Shown in pieces: positions 1 to 6,479 of a stretch of DNA of 9,392 bases. The notes below the pieces were generated by a model that saw nothing but the letters and a program-made list of their open reading frames with translations, was not told the DNA's origin and searched no databases. Position 1 is the first letter of the stretch. Each line of letters starts with the position of its first letter. Where the stretch lies: NCBI GenBank assembly GCA_009779655.1, contig WRDV01000031.1:1-9392 (forward strand), read 5' to 3'. The stretch is from Dehalococcoidia bacterium. Lineage in GTDB: Bacteria > Chloroflexota > Dehalococcoidia > Dehalococcoidales > UBA1222. The position numbers were made by a program, and so were the translations under genes.

Positions 1-2
1 AA

Positions 3-167
3 CGGGAATATGATGAGTACCTATACAGATTACGCCATTTGGTTGAAAATGCATTCCTTATGCTCAAACGTTGGAGAGGTATTGCTACACGCTATGTCAA
101 GAACACTACTTCGTTTCTCGCAGCGGTCCATATCAGGTGCATCGCTATCTGGGCTAATATCTATTGA
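3..167 (+). CDS. IS5-family transposase, C-terminal fragment (5' end outside window)
   Basis: The frame starting at base 3 is open to a TGA at 165-167 and encodes 54 residues. They show the DDE-transposase C-terminal signature Y-(2)-R-(3)-E-(6)-K: within the fragment Y8, R11, E15 and K22, where E15 would be the catalytic glutamate. The tail around WRGIATRY and SFLAAVHIRCIAIWANIY is typical of IS5-family (IS427/IS1031-like) transposases. The remainder of the gene lies left of the window, so it cannot be judged whether the element is complete. I found no convincing right terminal inverted repeat in the 160 bases downstream, so the element boundary is unknown. A second, decayed copy of the same region lies at 2190-2359 on the other strand, with about 30 of 43 aligned residues identical. 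Confidence 0.85.
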   Translation, partial: REYDEYLYRLRHLVENAFLMLKRWRGIATRYVKNTTSFLAAVHIRCIAIWANIY

Positions 168-329
168 CGACACTATCTAAAATTATAGGCAGTGGCAACG
201 AAAACAAAGGGCTATAGGATAATCGGAAATATCTTAAACTGAGCCGCCCATCTGATTTGGCATTTCATTCATCGCCATTCTCGGCCAAGTAGCAAATCAG
301 CGCGTAAATCATCAATAAGGCGGGGCATT

Positions 330-359
330 TTGACAAACAGTACCTGATTCCATTATAGT
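330..359 (+). promoter_or_regulatory. Sigma-70-type promoter for the trpB2 transcript
   Basis: TTGACA at 330-335 is a perfect -35 match. TATAGT at 354-359 is a 5/6 -10 match, and the spacer is 18 bases. Transcription would start near 366, about 15 bases before the first stem of the T-box leader, which is the usual arrangement. The stretch between the transposase stop (167) and this promoter contains no gene I can support. Confidence 0.7.
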
Positions 360-379
360 TCTACCAGTTGAATATTTGA

Positions 380-650
380 AAGGCTGAGAACAAGAGTAGT
401 AAGCCTGTAAGCGAAGCCCAGAGAGCCGGGGTAGGTGTGAGCCGGTGCTAGCGCAAAGACTGAATGGACTTGGGAGCCGCCGCCTGAAGTAATTTATTTA
501 GGGCCGGCCGTGTTGGGCACGTTATCTATCCCAAGGTATCTCGTAAAAACGATGTACTCTAGTGAGATGTCTGTTTATATAGTAGGCGAAGAAGGGTGGC
601 AACGCAAGGAAGCCTCCTGCCCCTTCAGTGGGCAGGAGGCTTTTTCTATT
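380..650 (+). promoter_or_regulatory. T-box riboswitch, tryptophan (tRNA-Trp) specificity
   Basis: This is the leader of trpB2. Stem I starts around 381-403 (AGGCTGAGAACAAGAGTAGT region) and has the usual GA-rich bulge and distal-loop elements (AGAGAGCCGG, GTAGGTGTGAGCCGG). The specifier loop reads GAA-TGG-AC, which puts the codon UGG (Trp) at 465-467. It is followed by the conserved GGGAGCCGCCGCCTGAA-type 3' side. The T-box core AAGGGTGGCAACGC lies at about 592-605. Its bulge UGGC (597-600) is complementary to GCCA, the expected 3' end of a tRNA with discriminator G, as in bacterial tRNA-Trp. The antiterminator pairs GAAGGG (591-596) with CCCTTC (621-626), competing with the terminator at 611-645. 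Uncharged tRNA-Trp should stabilise the antiterminator and allow trpB2 transcription. Stem boundaries are by eye. Confidence 0.93.
611..645 (+). terminator. Intrinsic terminator of the tryptophan T-box
   Basis: A perfect 12-bp stem (611-622 with 630-641, core GCCTCCTGCCC / GGGCAGGAGGC) encloses a 7-base loop and is followed by a T-run at 641-645. The 5' arm and loop share CCCTTC with the antiterminator, giving the standard mutually exclusive switch. It ends about 95 bases before the trpB2 start. Confidence 0.92.
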
Positions 651-740
651 ACAAGGGAGACCAACCGTGCAATTTGGGATATGACCCGGCAGGTCGCAAA
701 AATTTAATTATGCAAGAATATTACTAAATAAAAGGAGACC

Positions 741-2099
741 ATGATGGACAACACTAAGTACATATTATCCGAAAAGGACATGCCCACGAGGTGGTATAAC
801 ATTCAAGCCGATCTTCCGGAGCCGCTGCCGCCATATATGCATCCTGTAACAAAGCAACCACTCGGGCCGACTGACCTAGCGCCGCTGTTTGCCATGGAGC
901 TTATCAAGCAAGAGGTTAGCCAGGAGCGTTATATTGATATACCAGAAGAAGTGCAAAAAATCTACCGCCAGTTCCGCCCATCGCCATTGTATCGTGCGCG
1001 CTGTCTGGAACAAGCACTCGATACGCCGGCGCATATCTATTACAAGTATGAAGATATAAGCCCTGCTGGCTCACATAAACCAAACAGCGCCATCCCGCAA
1101 GCCTACTACAATATGAAAGAGGGGATAAAGAGACTTACTACAGAAACCGGTGCCGGTCAATGGGGTTCATCGCTTGCATTAGCCTGCAGCCTGTTCGATA
1201 TTGAGTTAAAGGTTTACATGGTTAAGGTTAGCTATAATCAAAAGCCTTATCGCCGCATGATGATGGAGACATGGGGCGCCAAATGTGTCCCCAGCCCGTC
1301 ACCTGACACTATGTCGGGGCGTGCTGTGCTGGCAGCCGATCCTAACAATCTAGGAAGCCTTGGGTTGGCTATCAGCGAAGCGGTAGAAGAAGCCATGCAG
1401 CGCGAAGATACGCACTACGTGCTTGGTAGTGTGCTTAACCATGTTTTATTGCATCAAACCATTATCGGTCAGGAATGCCAAAAGCAAATGGAAATGGCAG
1501 GAGAGTATCCGGACATCGTTATCGCCTGCGCCGGCGGCGGTTCCAATTTCGGCGGCATAGCACTGCCATTCGTGCAAGATAAACTAACTAAAAATAAGAA
1601 CACGCGCATCATTGCCGTTGAGCCGTCTTCTTGTCCATCACTAACCAAAGGGCTTTATACCTACGATTATGGAGACGAGGCCGGCATGGCACCAATAGCC
1701 AAGATGTTTACTCTAGGCAGCCATTTCATGCCACCTCCAATGCACGCCGGCGGACTGCGCTACCACGGCATGGCCCCCATCGTAAGCCACCTGCTTAAGC
1801 TCGGCATCATCGAAGCTAAGGCTGTTAACCAGTTAGCAACATTTGAGGCTGGTATAATCTTTGCCCGCAGCGAGGGATTTATCAGCGCGCCGGAAACAAA
1901 CCATGCCATCCGCGCCGCTATTGACGAGGCTATTAAATGCCGCGAGACCGGAGAGAGAAAGGTTATACTATTCAACCATTCCGGGCACGGGTATTTTGAC
2001 ATGACAGCCTATGATGCCTACATGTCCGGCCAGCTGTCAGACTATGAATACCCTGCCGAGAAAGTCAAAGAGGCTCAATCCTGTCTGCCCCAAATCTAG
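741..2099 (+). CDS. trpB: Tryptophan synthase beta chain, TrpB2 type (PLP-dependent)
   Basis: This gene encodes a 452-residue PLP enzyme of the TrpB2 family, which condenses indole with L-serine to give L-tryptophan in the cytoplasm. Visible motifs are GSHKPNSA with the PLP-binding lysine K113, TTETGAGQWG with the catalytic glutamate E135, the phosphate-binding loop GGGSN at 265-269, EGFISAPETNHA near 378-389, and SGHGYFDM near 414-421. The length and the extended N-terminus (about residues 1-95) fit TrpB2 rather than the roughly 400-residue TrpB1 that pairs with TrpA. No trpA or other trp gene adjoins it, so it is monocistronic here. Shine-Dalgarno AGGAG (733-737) lies 3 bases before the ATG at 741 but 6 before the in-frame ATG at 744, so translation may start at the second Met. 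The upstream tryptophan T-box supports a genuine role in tryptophan supply. Some TrpB2 proteins are suspected of other serine-related or indole-salvage roles. Confidence 0.93.
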   Translation: MMDNTKYILSEKDMPTRWYNIQADLPEPLPPYMHPVTKQPLGPTDLAPLFAMELIKQEVSQERYIDIPEEVQKIYRQFRPSPLYRARCLEQALDTPAHIYYKYEDISPAGSHKPNSAIPQAYYNMKEGIKRLTTETGAGQWGSSLALACSLFDIELKVYMVKVSYNQKPYRRMMMETWGAKCVPSPSPDTMSGRAVLAADPNNLGSLGLAISEAVEEAMQREDTHYVLGSVLNHVLLHQTIIGQECQKQMEMAGEYPDIVIACAGGGSNFGGIALPFVQDKLTKNKNTRIIAVEPSSCPSLTKGLYTYDYGDEAGMAPIAKMFTLGSHFMPPPMHAGGLRYHGMAPIVSHLLKLGIIEAKAVNQLATFEAGIIFARSEGFISAPETNHAIRAAIDEAIKCRETGERKVILFNHSGHGYFDMTAYDAYMSGQLSDYEYPAEKVKEAQSCLPQI

Positions 2100-2164
2100 C
2101 TGCATAGTATTCAACATGTAAACATAGAAAGGCTCAAGGTACTGGTACGCTCAATCTGTCAACC

Positions 2165-2189
2165 GCGAATAAGCTAAGCGCTTGTTCGC
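2165..2189. terminator. Strong hairpin in the convergent trpB2/ileS gap, possible terminator
   Basis: GCGAATAAGC (2165-2174) pairs with GCTTGTTCGC (2180-2189) over 10 bp with one G-T pair and a 5-base loop. It lies 66 bases after the trpB2 stop. It also directly abuts the end of the transposase remnant on the minus strand. Neither strand has a T-run after the stem, so a role as an intrinsic terminator is uncertain. It could instead be an IS-derived secondary structure. The remainder of 2100-2164 shows nothing recognisable. Confidence 0.4.
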
Positions 2190-2359
2190 ATAAATGTTGA
2201 CAACCCATGTGGACACGTGTTCTATACGACACACCTAATGTGAACCGTTGCCAAGAAGGAAGAGATATTTTTGGCATAGCGCATTGTAATGCCTCTCCAT
2301 TGATTGAGAAGCAGGAAAGCATTCTCCACCAAATGCCCTAGCTTGTAGAGATAGATACA
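2190..2359 (-). pseudogene. Decayed IS5-family transposase 3' end
   Basis: Read on the minus strand from 2359 downward, the sequence encodes CIYLYKLGHLVENAF, then LLLNQWRGITMRYAKN and ISSFLATVHIRCVV before a TAG at 2222-2224. This aligns with the intact transposase tail at 3-167 (about 30 of 43 residues). After a short insertion and frame change it resumes as WVVNIY (2207-2190), matching WANIY at the end of the other copy. The catalytic glutamate is kept, but the signature arginine and lysine are replaced by G and N. With the frame break and no 5' part of the gene, it cannot encode an active transposase. The homology begins immediately after the ileS stop codon and in the same frame as ileS. 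Confidence 0.85.
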
Positions 2360-5300
2360 TCAGCCATGCTTTTGCACACCTAGCACTATAATATGCTCTC
2401 CAAGTTTATGTTCTTCTCTAGCTATGCCATCAGGAGGCGTTTCGCATTTTATGTCATGCGACAGTGTTTCATGCCGGATATAGTCGGCATATTCCTGCAT
2501 TACGCTCTGCACATAGTCACCTCCTTGAAAGTAGATGGCAATATAATCCGCTATTTCAAAACCGGCATTCTTGCGCATAGTCTGCAAGCGATGCACTATT
2601 TCACGGCTCAATCCTTCTTTAGCCAAATCTGTTGTTATATTAGTATCAACTCCAACACCAAGCTCGCCATCTTCACTGAATGGACTGCATGTTTCGATAT
2701 CCTGAACCTCATCGGCAAAGACCAGCATTTTGACATTAAGTTCCTCCAAAATCTGCTCTTTTGAGCGCAATAAACCTTTCTTTTCGCCGACGTTGCGCAC
2801 ACGAACGACAGCTTTTGCCAGCGGTTGACGCACCTTAATAGCTGTGAGAGCACGGGCGGCACGGCCAAGACTGGAGACCTTCATAGCCAAGCGTGTATCA
2901 ACGGATAGCTGCTCATCAATTAAATCATCATCGGCAATAGGAAAGTCAGCTAGATGCACACTCTCCGGAGCATCCGGGTAAACACTCAGCACCAAATTGC
3001 GATACATCTCATCAGCCATAAAGGGCATGAACGGTGCGAGCAGTTTAGAGAGCGTGGTTAGGCATGTGTAAAGCGTCTGATAAGCCGCCAGCTTGTTAGT
3101 GTCGCTCTCGCTTTTCCAGAAACGGCGTCGGGAGCGGCGCACATACCAGTTTGAAAGAAAGTCCACATAGCGCTCAATGGCTCGTCCTGCATTGGTGATA
3201 TTGTACGAGTTGAGGTCTTGCATTACTTCTTTCACCAACTGGTTAAGTTCCGATAGTATCCAGCGATCTAAGTCCGAAGGAGCCGGATGGCTATTATCCG
3301 CCGCCGGATTGTACCTATCAATATTGGCATAAGTAACAAAGAATGAATAAACATTCCACAGCATCAGCATGAACTGACGCAGCACTTCAGAAACGAGTTG
3401 CTCTGAAAAGCGCCTTGCGTTGCCGGGAGGCGCGGCTGTGAACAAATACCAGCGCAGAGCATCCGCTCCGTATTTCTGCAATATCGGCAGAGGCTCGACA
3501 ATATTTCCCTTGGTTTTGCTCATCTTCTCGCCTTGAGCGTCGAGTATATGCCCTAAACAGATAACATTCTCAAAGCAAGGCTTGTCAAAAAGCAATGTGG
3601 AAAGAGTATGCAGACTATAAAACCAGCCGCGCGTTTGATCTACAGCTTCACATATATAGTCAGCCGGAAAACGACCATCCTCAAAAATAGTCCCGCTCTC
3701 AGCGTTAAAGGGATAATGCCATTGAGATATAGGCATAGCACCTGAATCAAACCAGCAATCAATCACCTCGCTGACGCGCTTCATTTTGCCGCTGCACTTA
3801 GAGCAATTAAAAGTCACTTCATCCACATAAGGACGATGCAAATCCAACGGTTCTCTCAAGCCACTGAAAGCAGGTTTGCTCTTAAGTTCTTCCACCGCGC
3901 CCACACATTCTTGGCTGCTGCAGCGCTCACACTGCCATACCGGCAACGGGGTGCCCCAATAGCGCTCGCGCGAGAAAGCCCAATCCACGTTATTGGCCAA
4001 CCAGTCACCAAAGCGTCCATCCCTAATATGCTCCGGAACCCAGTTAATCTGTTTATTACCGGCAATTAAGCGCTCCTTAAGTATAGTCGTCTTGATATAC
4101 CAGGATTGCTTAGCATAGTACAATAGCGGAGTAGAACATCTCCAGCAGAATGGATAAGTGTGTCGGATGGTCTCAACTTTATGCAACATACTGCGAGACT
4201 GAAGCTCGCTGATAATTTCCTTATCTGCGCTCTTAACAAACTTACCAGTAAACGAATAGCTGCCAACAATTTTTCCTTGCAGATCCACATGCTGCACAAA
4301 ATTCAAACCTTCGCAGCGTCCAGCATCAAAGTCAGCCTCGCCGAAAGCCGGAGCCACATGCACGATACCGGTACCATCGCCCATAGTGACAAAGGAAGTG
4401 GCAATAACCTTATACTTGAGATTTGCATCGAATGGTTCCGGCTTAATGACATGTGTGGATTGTGTGCTGCCAAGCTCAAAACATCGCCTTTCTACGCCAT
4501 ACTCATGCGGATTATAGAGCGGAGTGTATTGGAGCCCGATTAAATCACGCCCATTGCACGTTGCAACAACGCGCGCTTGCCCTAAGCCGGCTGCGTCAAG
4601 CCGTGCACAAGCTAGTATAATATACTCATGTTCGAGTTGCACCACGGAATAATCCGCATCAGCGCACACAGCCAGTGCTGTGTTACCGGGAAGAGTCCAT
4701 GGTGTTGTGGTCCATGCTAACAAATACAAAGGCAACTGTGTATCCATAGCAATGCCCAAGCGACTCGAAGCATCATCGCTTACGCCAAATTTGACGTATA
4801 CGGATGGATCCAGTGTATCGTCTTTGTATCCCTGCGCCACTTCGTGAGATGAAAGCGACGTACCGCAGCGCGGGCAGTGCGGCGTAACGCGATAACCCTG
4901 ATAAATCAGCCCTCGCTCCCACAACTGTTTAAGTATCCACCAACCGCTTTCTATATAGCTGTTATCCATAGTTATATACGGATGCTGCAAATCCACCCAG
5001 AAGCCAATCCGCTCTGTGAGCACATCCCATTCTTTCAGATAGCGGAAAACACTCTCGCGGCATTTAGCATTAAACTTGTCTATTCCGAATCTCTCAATAT
5101 CGGTCTTATTGGAAAAGCCAAGCTGTTTCTCTACCTCAAGCTCCACTGGCAGACCATGAGTATCCCAGCCGGCAATACGCGGAGCGTAATAACCTTGCAT
5201 GGATTTATAGCGCGGTATAACATCTTTGAATACACGCGATATGACATGGTGTATGCCGGGTTTGCCATTGGCTGTAGGCGGCCCTTCGTACATAGTGAAG

Positions 5301-5419
5301 CGTTTGGCGCCACTGCGGTTCTCAATACTGCGCTGGAAAATATTTCTTTCGCGCCAAAAACTTAATATTGCCTCCTCTACCTGCACAAAATTGGCTCTGC
5401 TGCCGACTGCTTTAAACAT
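2360..5419 (-). CDS. ileS: Isoleucyl-tRNA synthetase, type 2
   Basis: This class I aminoacyl-tRNA synthetase attaches isoleucine to tRNA-Ile in the cytoplasm. It is 1019 residues long, full length for the type-2 clade. The HIGH-equivalent motif is GPPTANGKPGIHH (GIHH at 55-58), followed by GWDTHGLPVE at 84-93. The CP1 editing domain, which removes mischarged valine, shows WTTTPWTLPGN at 236-246 and HVAPAFGEADFD at 354-365. Cysteine pairs at 182/185, 425/428, 497/500 and 539/542 look like metal-binding knuckles. KMSKT lies at 632-636. The anticodon-binding region begins near 690. There is no C-terminal CxxC zinc finger of the E. coli type, and the HIGH variant also fits type 2, the clade associated with low mupirocin sensitivity. 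ATG at 5419 is preceded by AAGGGG (5433-5428) at 8 bases. Expression should be controlled by the isoleucine T-box directly upstream. Confidence 0.96.
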   Translation of the reverse strand: MFKAVGSRANFVQVEEAILSFWRERNIFQRSIENRSGAKRFTMYEGPPTANGKPGIHHVISRVFKDVIPRYKSMQGYYAPRIAGWDTHGLPVELEVEKQLGFSNKTDIERFGIDKFNAKCRESVFRYLKEWDVLTERIGFWVDLQHPYITMDNSYIESGWWILKQLWERGLIYQGYRVTPHCPRCGTSLSSHEVAQGYKDDTLDPSVYVKFGVSDDASSRLGIAMDTQLPLYLLAWTTTPWTLPGNTALAVCADADYSVVQLEHEYIILACARLDAAGLGQARVVATCNGRDLIGLQYTPLYNPHEYGVERRCFELGSTQSTHVIKPEPFDANLKYKVIATSFVTMGDGTGIVHVAPAFGEADFDAGRCEGLNFVQHVDLQGKIVGSYSFTGKFVKSADKEIISELQSRSMLHKVETIRHTYPFCWRCSTPLLYYAKQSWYIKTTILKERLIAGNKQINWVPEHIRDGRFGDWLANNVDWAFSRERYWGTPLPVWQCERCSSQECVGAVEELKSKPAFSGLREPLDLHRPYVDEVTFNCSKCSGKMKRVSEVIDCWFDSGAMPISQWHYPFNAESGTIFEDGRFPADYICEAVDQTRGWFYSLHTLSTLLFDKPCFENVICLGHILDAQGEKMSKTKGNIVEPLPILQKYGADALRWYLFTAAPPGNARRFSEQLVSEVLRQFMLMLWNVYSFFVTYANIDRYNPAADNSHPAPSDLDRWILSELNQLVKEVMQDLNSYNITNAGRAIERYVDFLSNWYVRRSRRRFWKSESDTNKLAAYQTLYTCLTTLSKLLAPFMPFMADEMYRNLVLSVYPDAPESVHLADFPIADDDLIDEQLSVDTRLAMKVSSLGRAARALTAIKVRQPLAKAVVRVRNVGEKKGLLRSKEQILEELNVKMLVFADEVQDIETCSPFSEDGELGVGVDTNITTDLAKEGLSREIVHRLQTMRKNAGFEIADYIAIYFQGGDYVQSVMQEYADYIRHETLSHDIKCETPPDGIAREEHKLGEHIIVLGVQKHG

Positions 5420-5435
5420 ATTGCCTGCCCCTTAT

Positions 5436-5467
5436 AAAAAAATAAACCCGTCCTGTTCGAGGACGGG
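5436..5467 (-). terminator. Intrinsic terminator of the isoleucine T-box
   Basis: On the minus strand, CCCGTCCT and AGGACGGG (5460-5467 with 5447-5454) form an 8-bp stem with a 5-base loop. A T-rich run follows (complement of 5446-5436, interrupted by one A). The CCCGTCCTC arm also takes part in the antiterminator. The ileS ribosome-binding site follows almost at once. Confidence 0.88.
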
Positions 5468-5712
5468 CGACCGACCCGCGATACCACCCCACTTCTTCCG
5501 CTTGCGCGGAAACGCTTATTTGAGACACCGGCATGCTCCACCGCTTATAACGGACGGTTACCGGCCCAATCCTACTCTTGCTGCAAACAGCGGATTTCGG
5601 CGGGCGGCTCAGGAGGGATTTTCCAAAAGAGAGAGTTGTCTGCTCACACCATTCCAGACTCGCTGATTAATCTCTGCTTTTTTACTCTTCTCCGTCAAAG
5701 CCTTTGGATTAC
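5440..5712 (-). promoter_or_regulatory. T-box riboswitch, isoleucine (tRNA-Ile) specificity
   Basis: This is the leader of ileS on the minus strand. Stem I begins near 5705 with GGAGAAGAGTAAAAAAGC and continues with the distal-loop segment GTCTGGAATGGTGTGAGCAGAC. The specifier region GGAAA-ATC-CCTCC puts the codon AUC (Ile) at 5619-5617 and is followed by the conserved TGAGCCGCCCGCCGAA. The T-box core GTGGGGTGGTATCGCGGG lies around 5492-5475. Its bulge UGGU (5486-5483) is complementary to ACCA, the expected 3' end of tRNA-Ile with discriminator A. The antiterminator pairs GCGGG (5479-5475) and the preceding G-run with CCCGTCCTC (5467-5459), which is exclusive with the terminator hairpin. Uncharged tRNA-Ile should therefore raise ileS transcription. 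Exact stem limits were not folded by computer. Confidence 0.93.
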
Positions 5713-5735
5713 TTATTCAATTGTTGAATCTACTT

Positions 5736-5764
5736 GTTATAGCTATGCGCTATTTGCGCGGCAA
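5736..5764 (-). promoter_or_regulatory. Candidate ileS promoter overlapping the jag 3' end
   Basis: On the minus strand TTGCCG (5764-5759, 4/6 to the -35 consensus) and TATAAC (5741-5736, 5/6 to the -10) are separated by 17 bases. The start point would be near 5729, about 20-25 bases before T-box stem I. The -35 region lies within the last codons of jag (stop at 5750-5752). There is no intrinsic terminator between jag and the T-box, so read-through from the upstream operon is also possible. Confidence 0.45.
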
Positions 5765-6415
5765 AACAACCACCTTACGCGCTTCGCCAAAACCTACGCT
5801 CTCGGTGACAACATACGGATGCTCAGCAAGCACCATATGCACAATACGGCGTTCATAAGCCGGCATAGGCTCCAAAGCACAGGAACGCCCGCTACCCTCA
5901 ACCTGCTCTGCAATATGCTGCGCCATAACGCGTAAAGATTCATAACGCCGGCTTTTGTAACCGTTTACATCTAGTACAAATGCCATGGCTAAGCCAGTTT
6001 GCTGGGATATCATCAGACGTAAAATGTACTGCACACAGGCCAGCGTTTGTCCGCGACGCCCAATGAGAATACCCAAATCGGCGCCTTTTATGTTAAATAC
6101 AACCGACACGCCGAATTTTTCTTCGTCATCTGCTACAGCATTATCGCACAAGCAGTCCACCCTAGCATCCAGTCCCATATAAGCCAGTATATTTTCCAAG
6201 GTATCCTGAGCCATAGCTACAACTTCTTCGTGGTTGATACGATTTGCTGTTTCGGTCACGCGTATGCGGGCATTCTCAGCTCCAATACCAAGCAAACCTG
6301 ACTTGCCTTCTTCCAAAACCTCTATTTCTACCTGATCAAGCCGCAATCCAAGCTGCTCCAACGCACGCCGAGTAGCTTCTTCAACCGTACGGGCACTAAG
6401 CTCTAACTCTTTCAT
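5750..6415 (-). CDS. jag: RNA-binding protein Jag/KhpB (Jag-N, KH and R3H domains)
   Basis: The product is a 221-residue cytoplasmic RNA-binding protein of the Jag/KhpB family, commonly encoded next to yidC. Residues 1-55 match the Jag N-terminal domain, with the pattern SARTVEEATRRALEQLG and the EEGKSGLLGIGAENARI segment. A KH domain spans about 75-150, with the GxxG loop as GRRG at 119-122. An R3H domain spans about 155-218, with the R-x3-H signature as R189 and H193 in YERRIVH. In Firmicutes the protein partners with KhpA and affects cell-wall growth and division, but that role is not shown for this lineage. The ATG is preceded by GGAAGGGA about 7 bases upstream. The gene follows yidC after 64 bases and is probably the last of the rpmH operon. 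Confidence 0.93.
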   Translation of the reverse strand: MKELELSARTVEEATRRALEQLGLRLDQVEIEVLEEGKSGLLGIGAENARIRVTETANRINHEEVVAMAQDTLENILAYMGLDARVDCLCDNAVADDEEKFGVSVVFNIKGADLGILIGRRGQTLACVQYILRLMISQQTGLAMAFVLDVNGYKSRRYESLRVMAQHIAEQVEGSGRSCALEPMPAYERRIVHMVLAEHPYVVTESVGFGEARKVVVLPRK

Positions 6416-6479
6416 AATTTATTCCCTTCCACCGTATTACACATTTATGTGCCATAAGACACGGGGACAGAAAGATGCG

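Noticed and set aside
252..300. Inverted repeat CTGATTTG / CAAATCAG
   Set aside because: Only 8 bp with a loop of 33 bases, and it matches no recognised IS end. It could arise by chance.
260..335. Minus-strand peptide MPRLIDDLRADLLLGREWR
   Set aside because: It is under 25 codons, has no ribosome-binding site and overlaps the trpB2 promoter. I recognise no family, and it may be coincidence or an unrecognised remnant.
510..707. 65-codon open frame upstream of trpB2
   Set aside because: It runs through the T-box core and terminator hairpin, has no ribosome-binding site and no recognisable protein pattern. The RNA structure explains the sequence.
4160..5365. Open frames of 127 and 162 codons on the plus strand
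   Set aside because: They are antisense to ileS, whose motifs account for the whole stretch. Their translations show no family pattern.
6450..6475. GACACGGGGACAG motif between yidC and jag
   Set aside because: It resembles short motifs seen in dispersed repeats, but one copy of about 13 bases in a 64-base gap is not enough to call a repeat.
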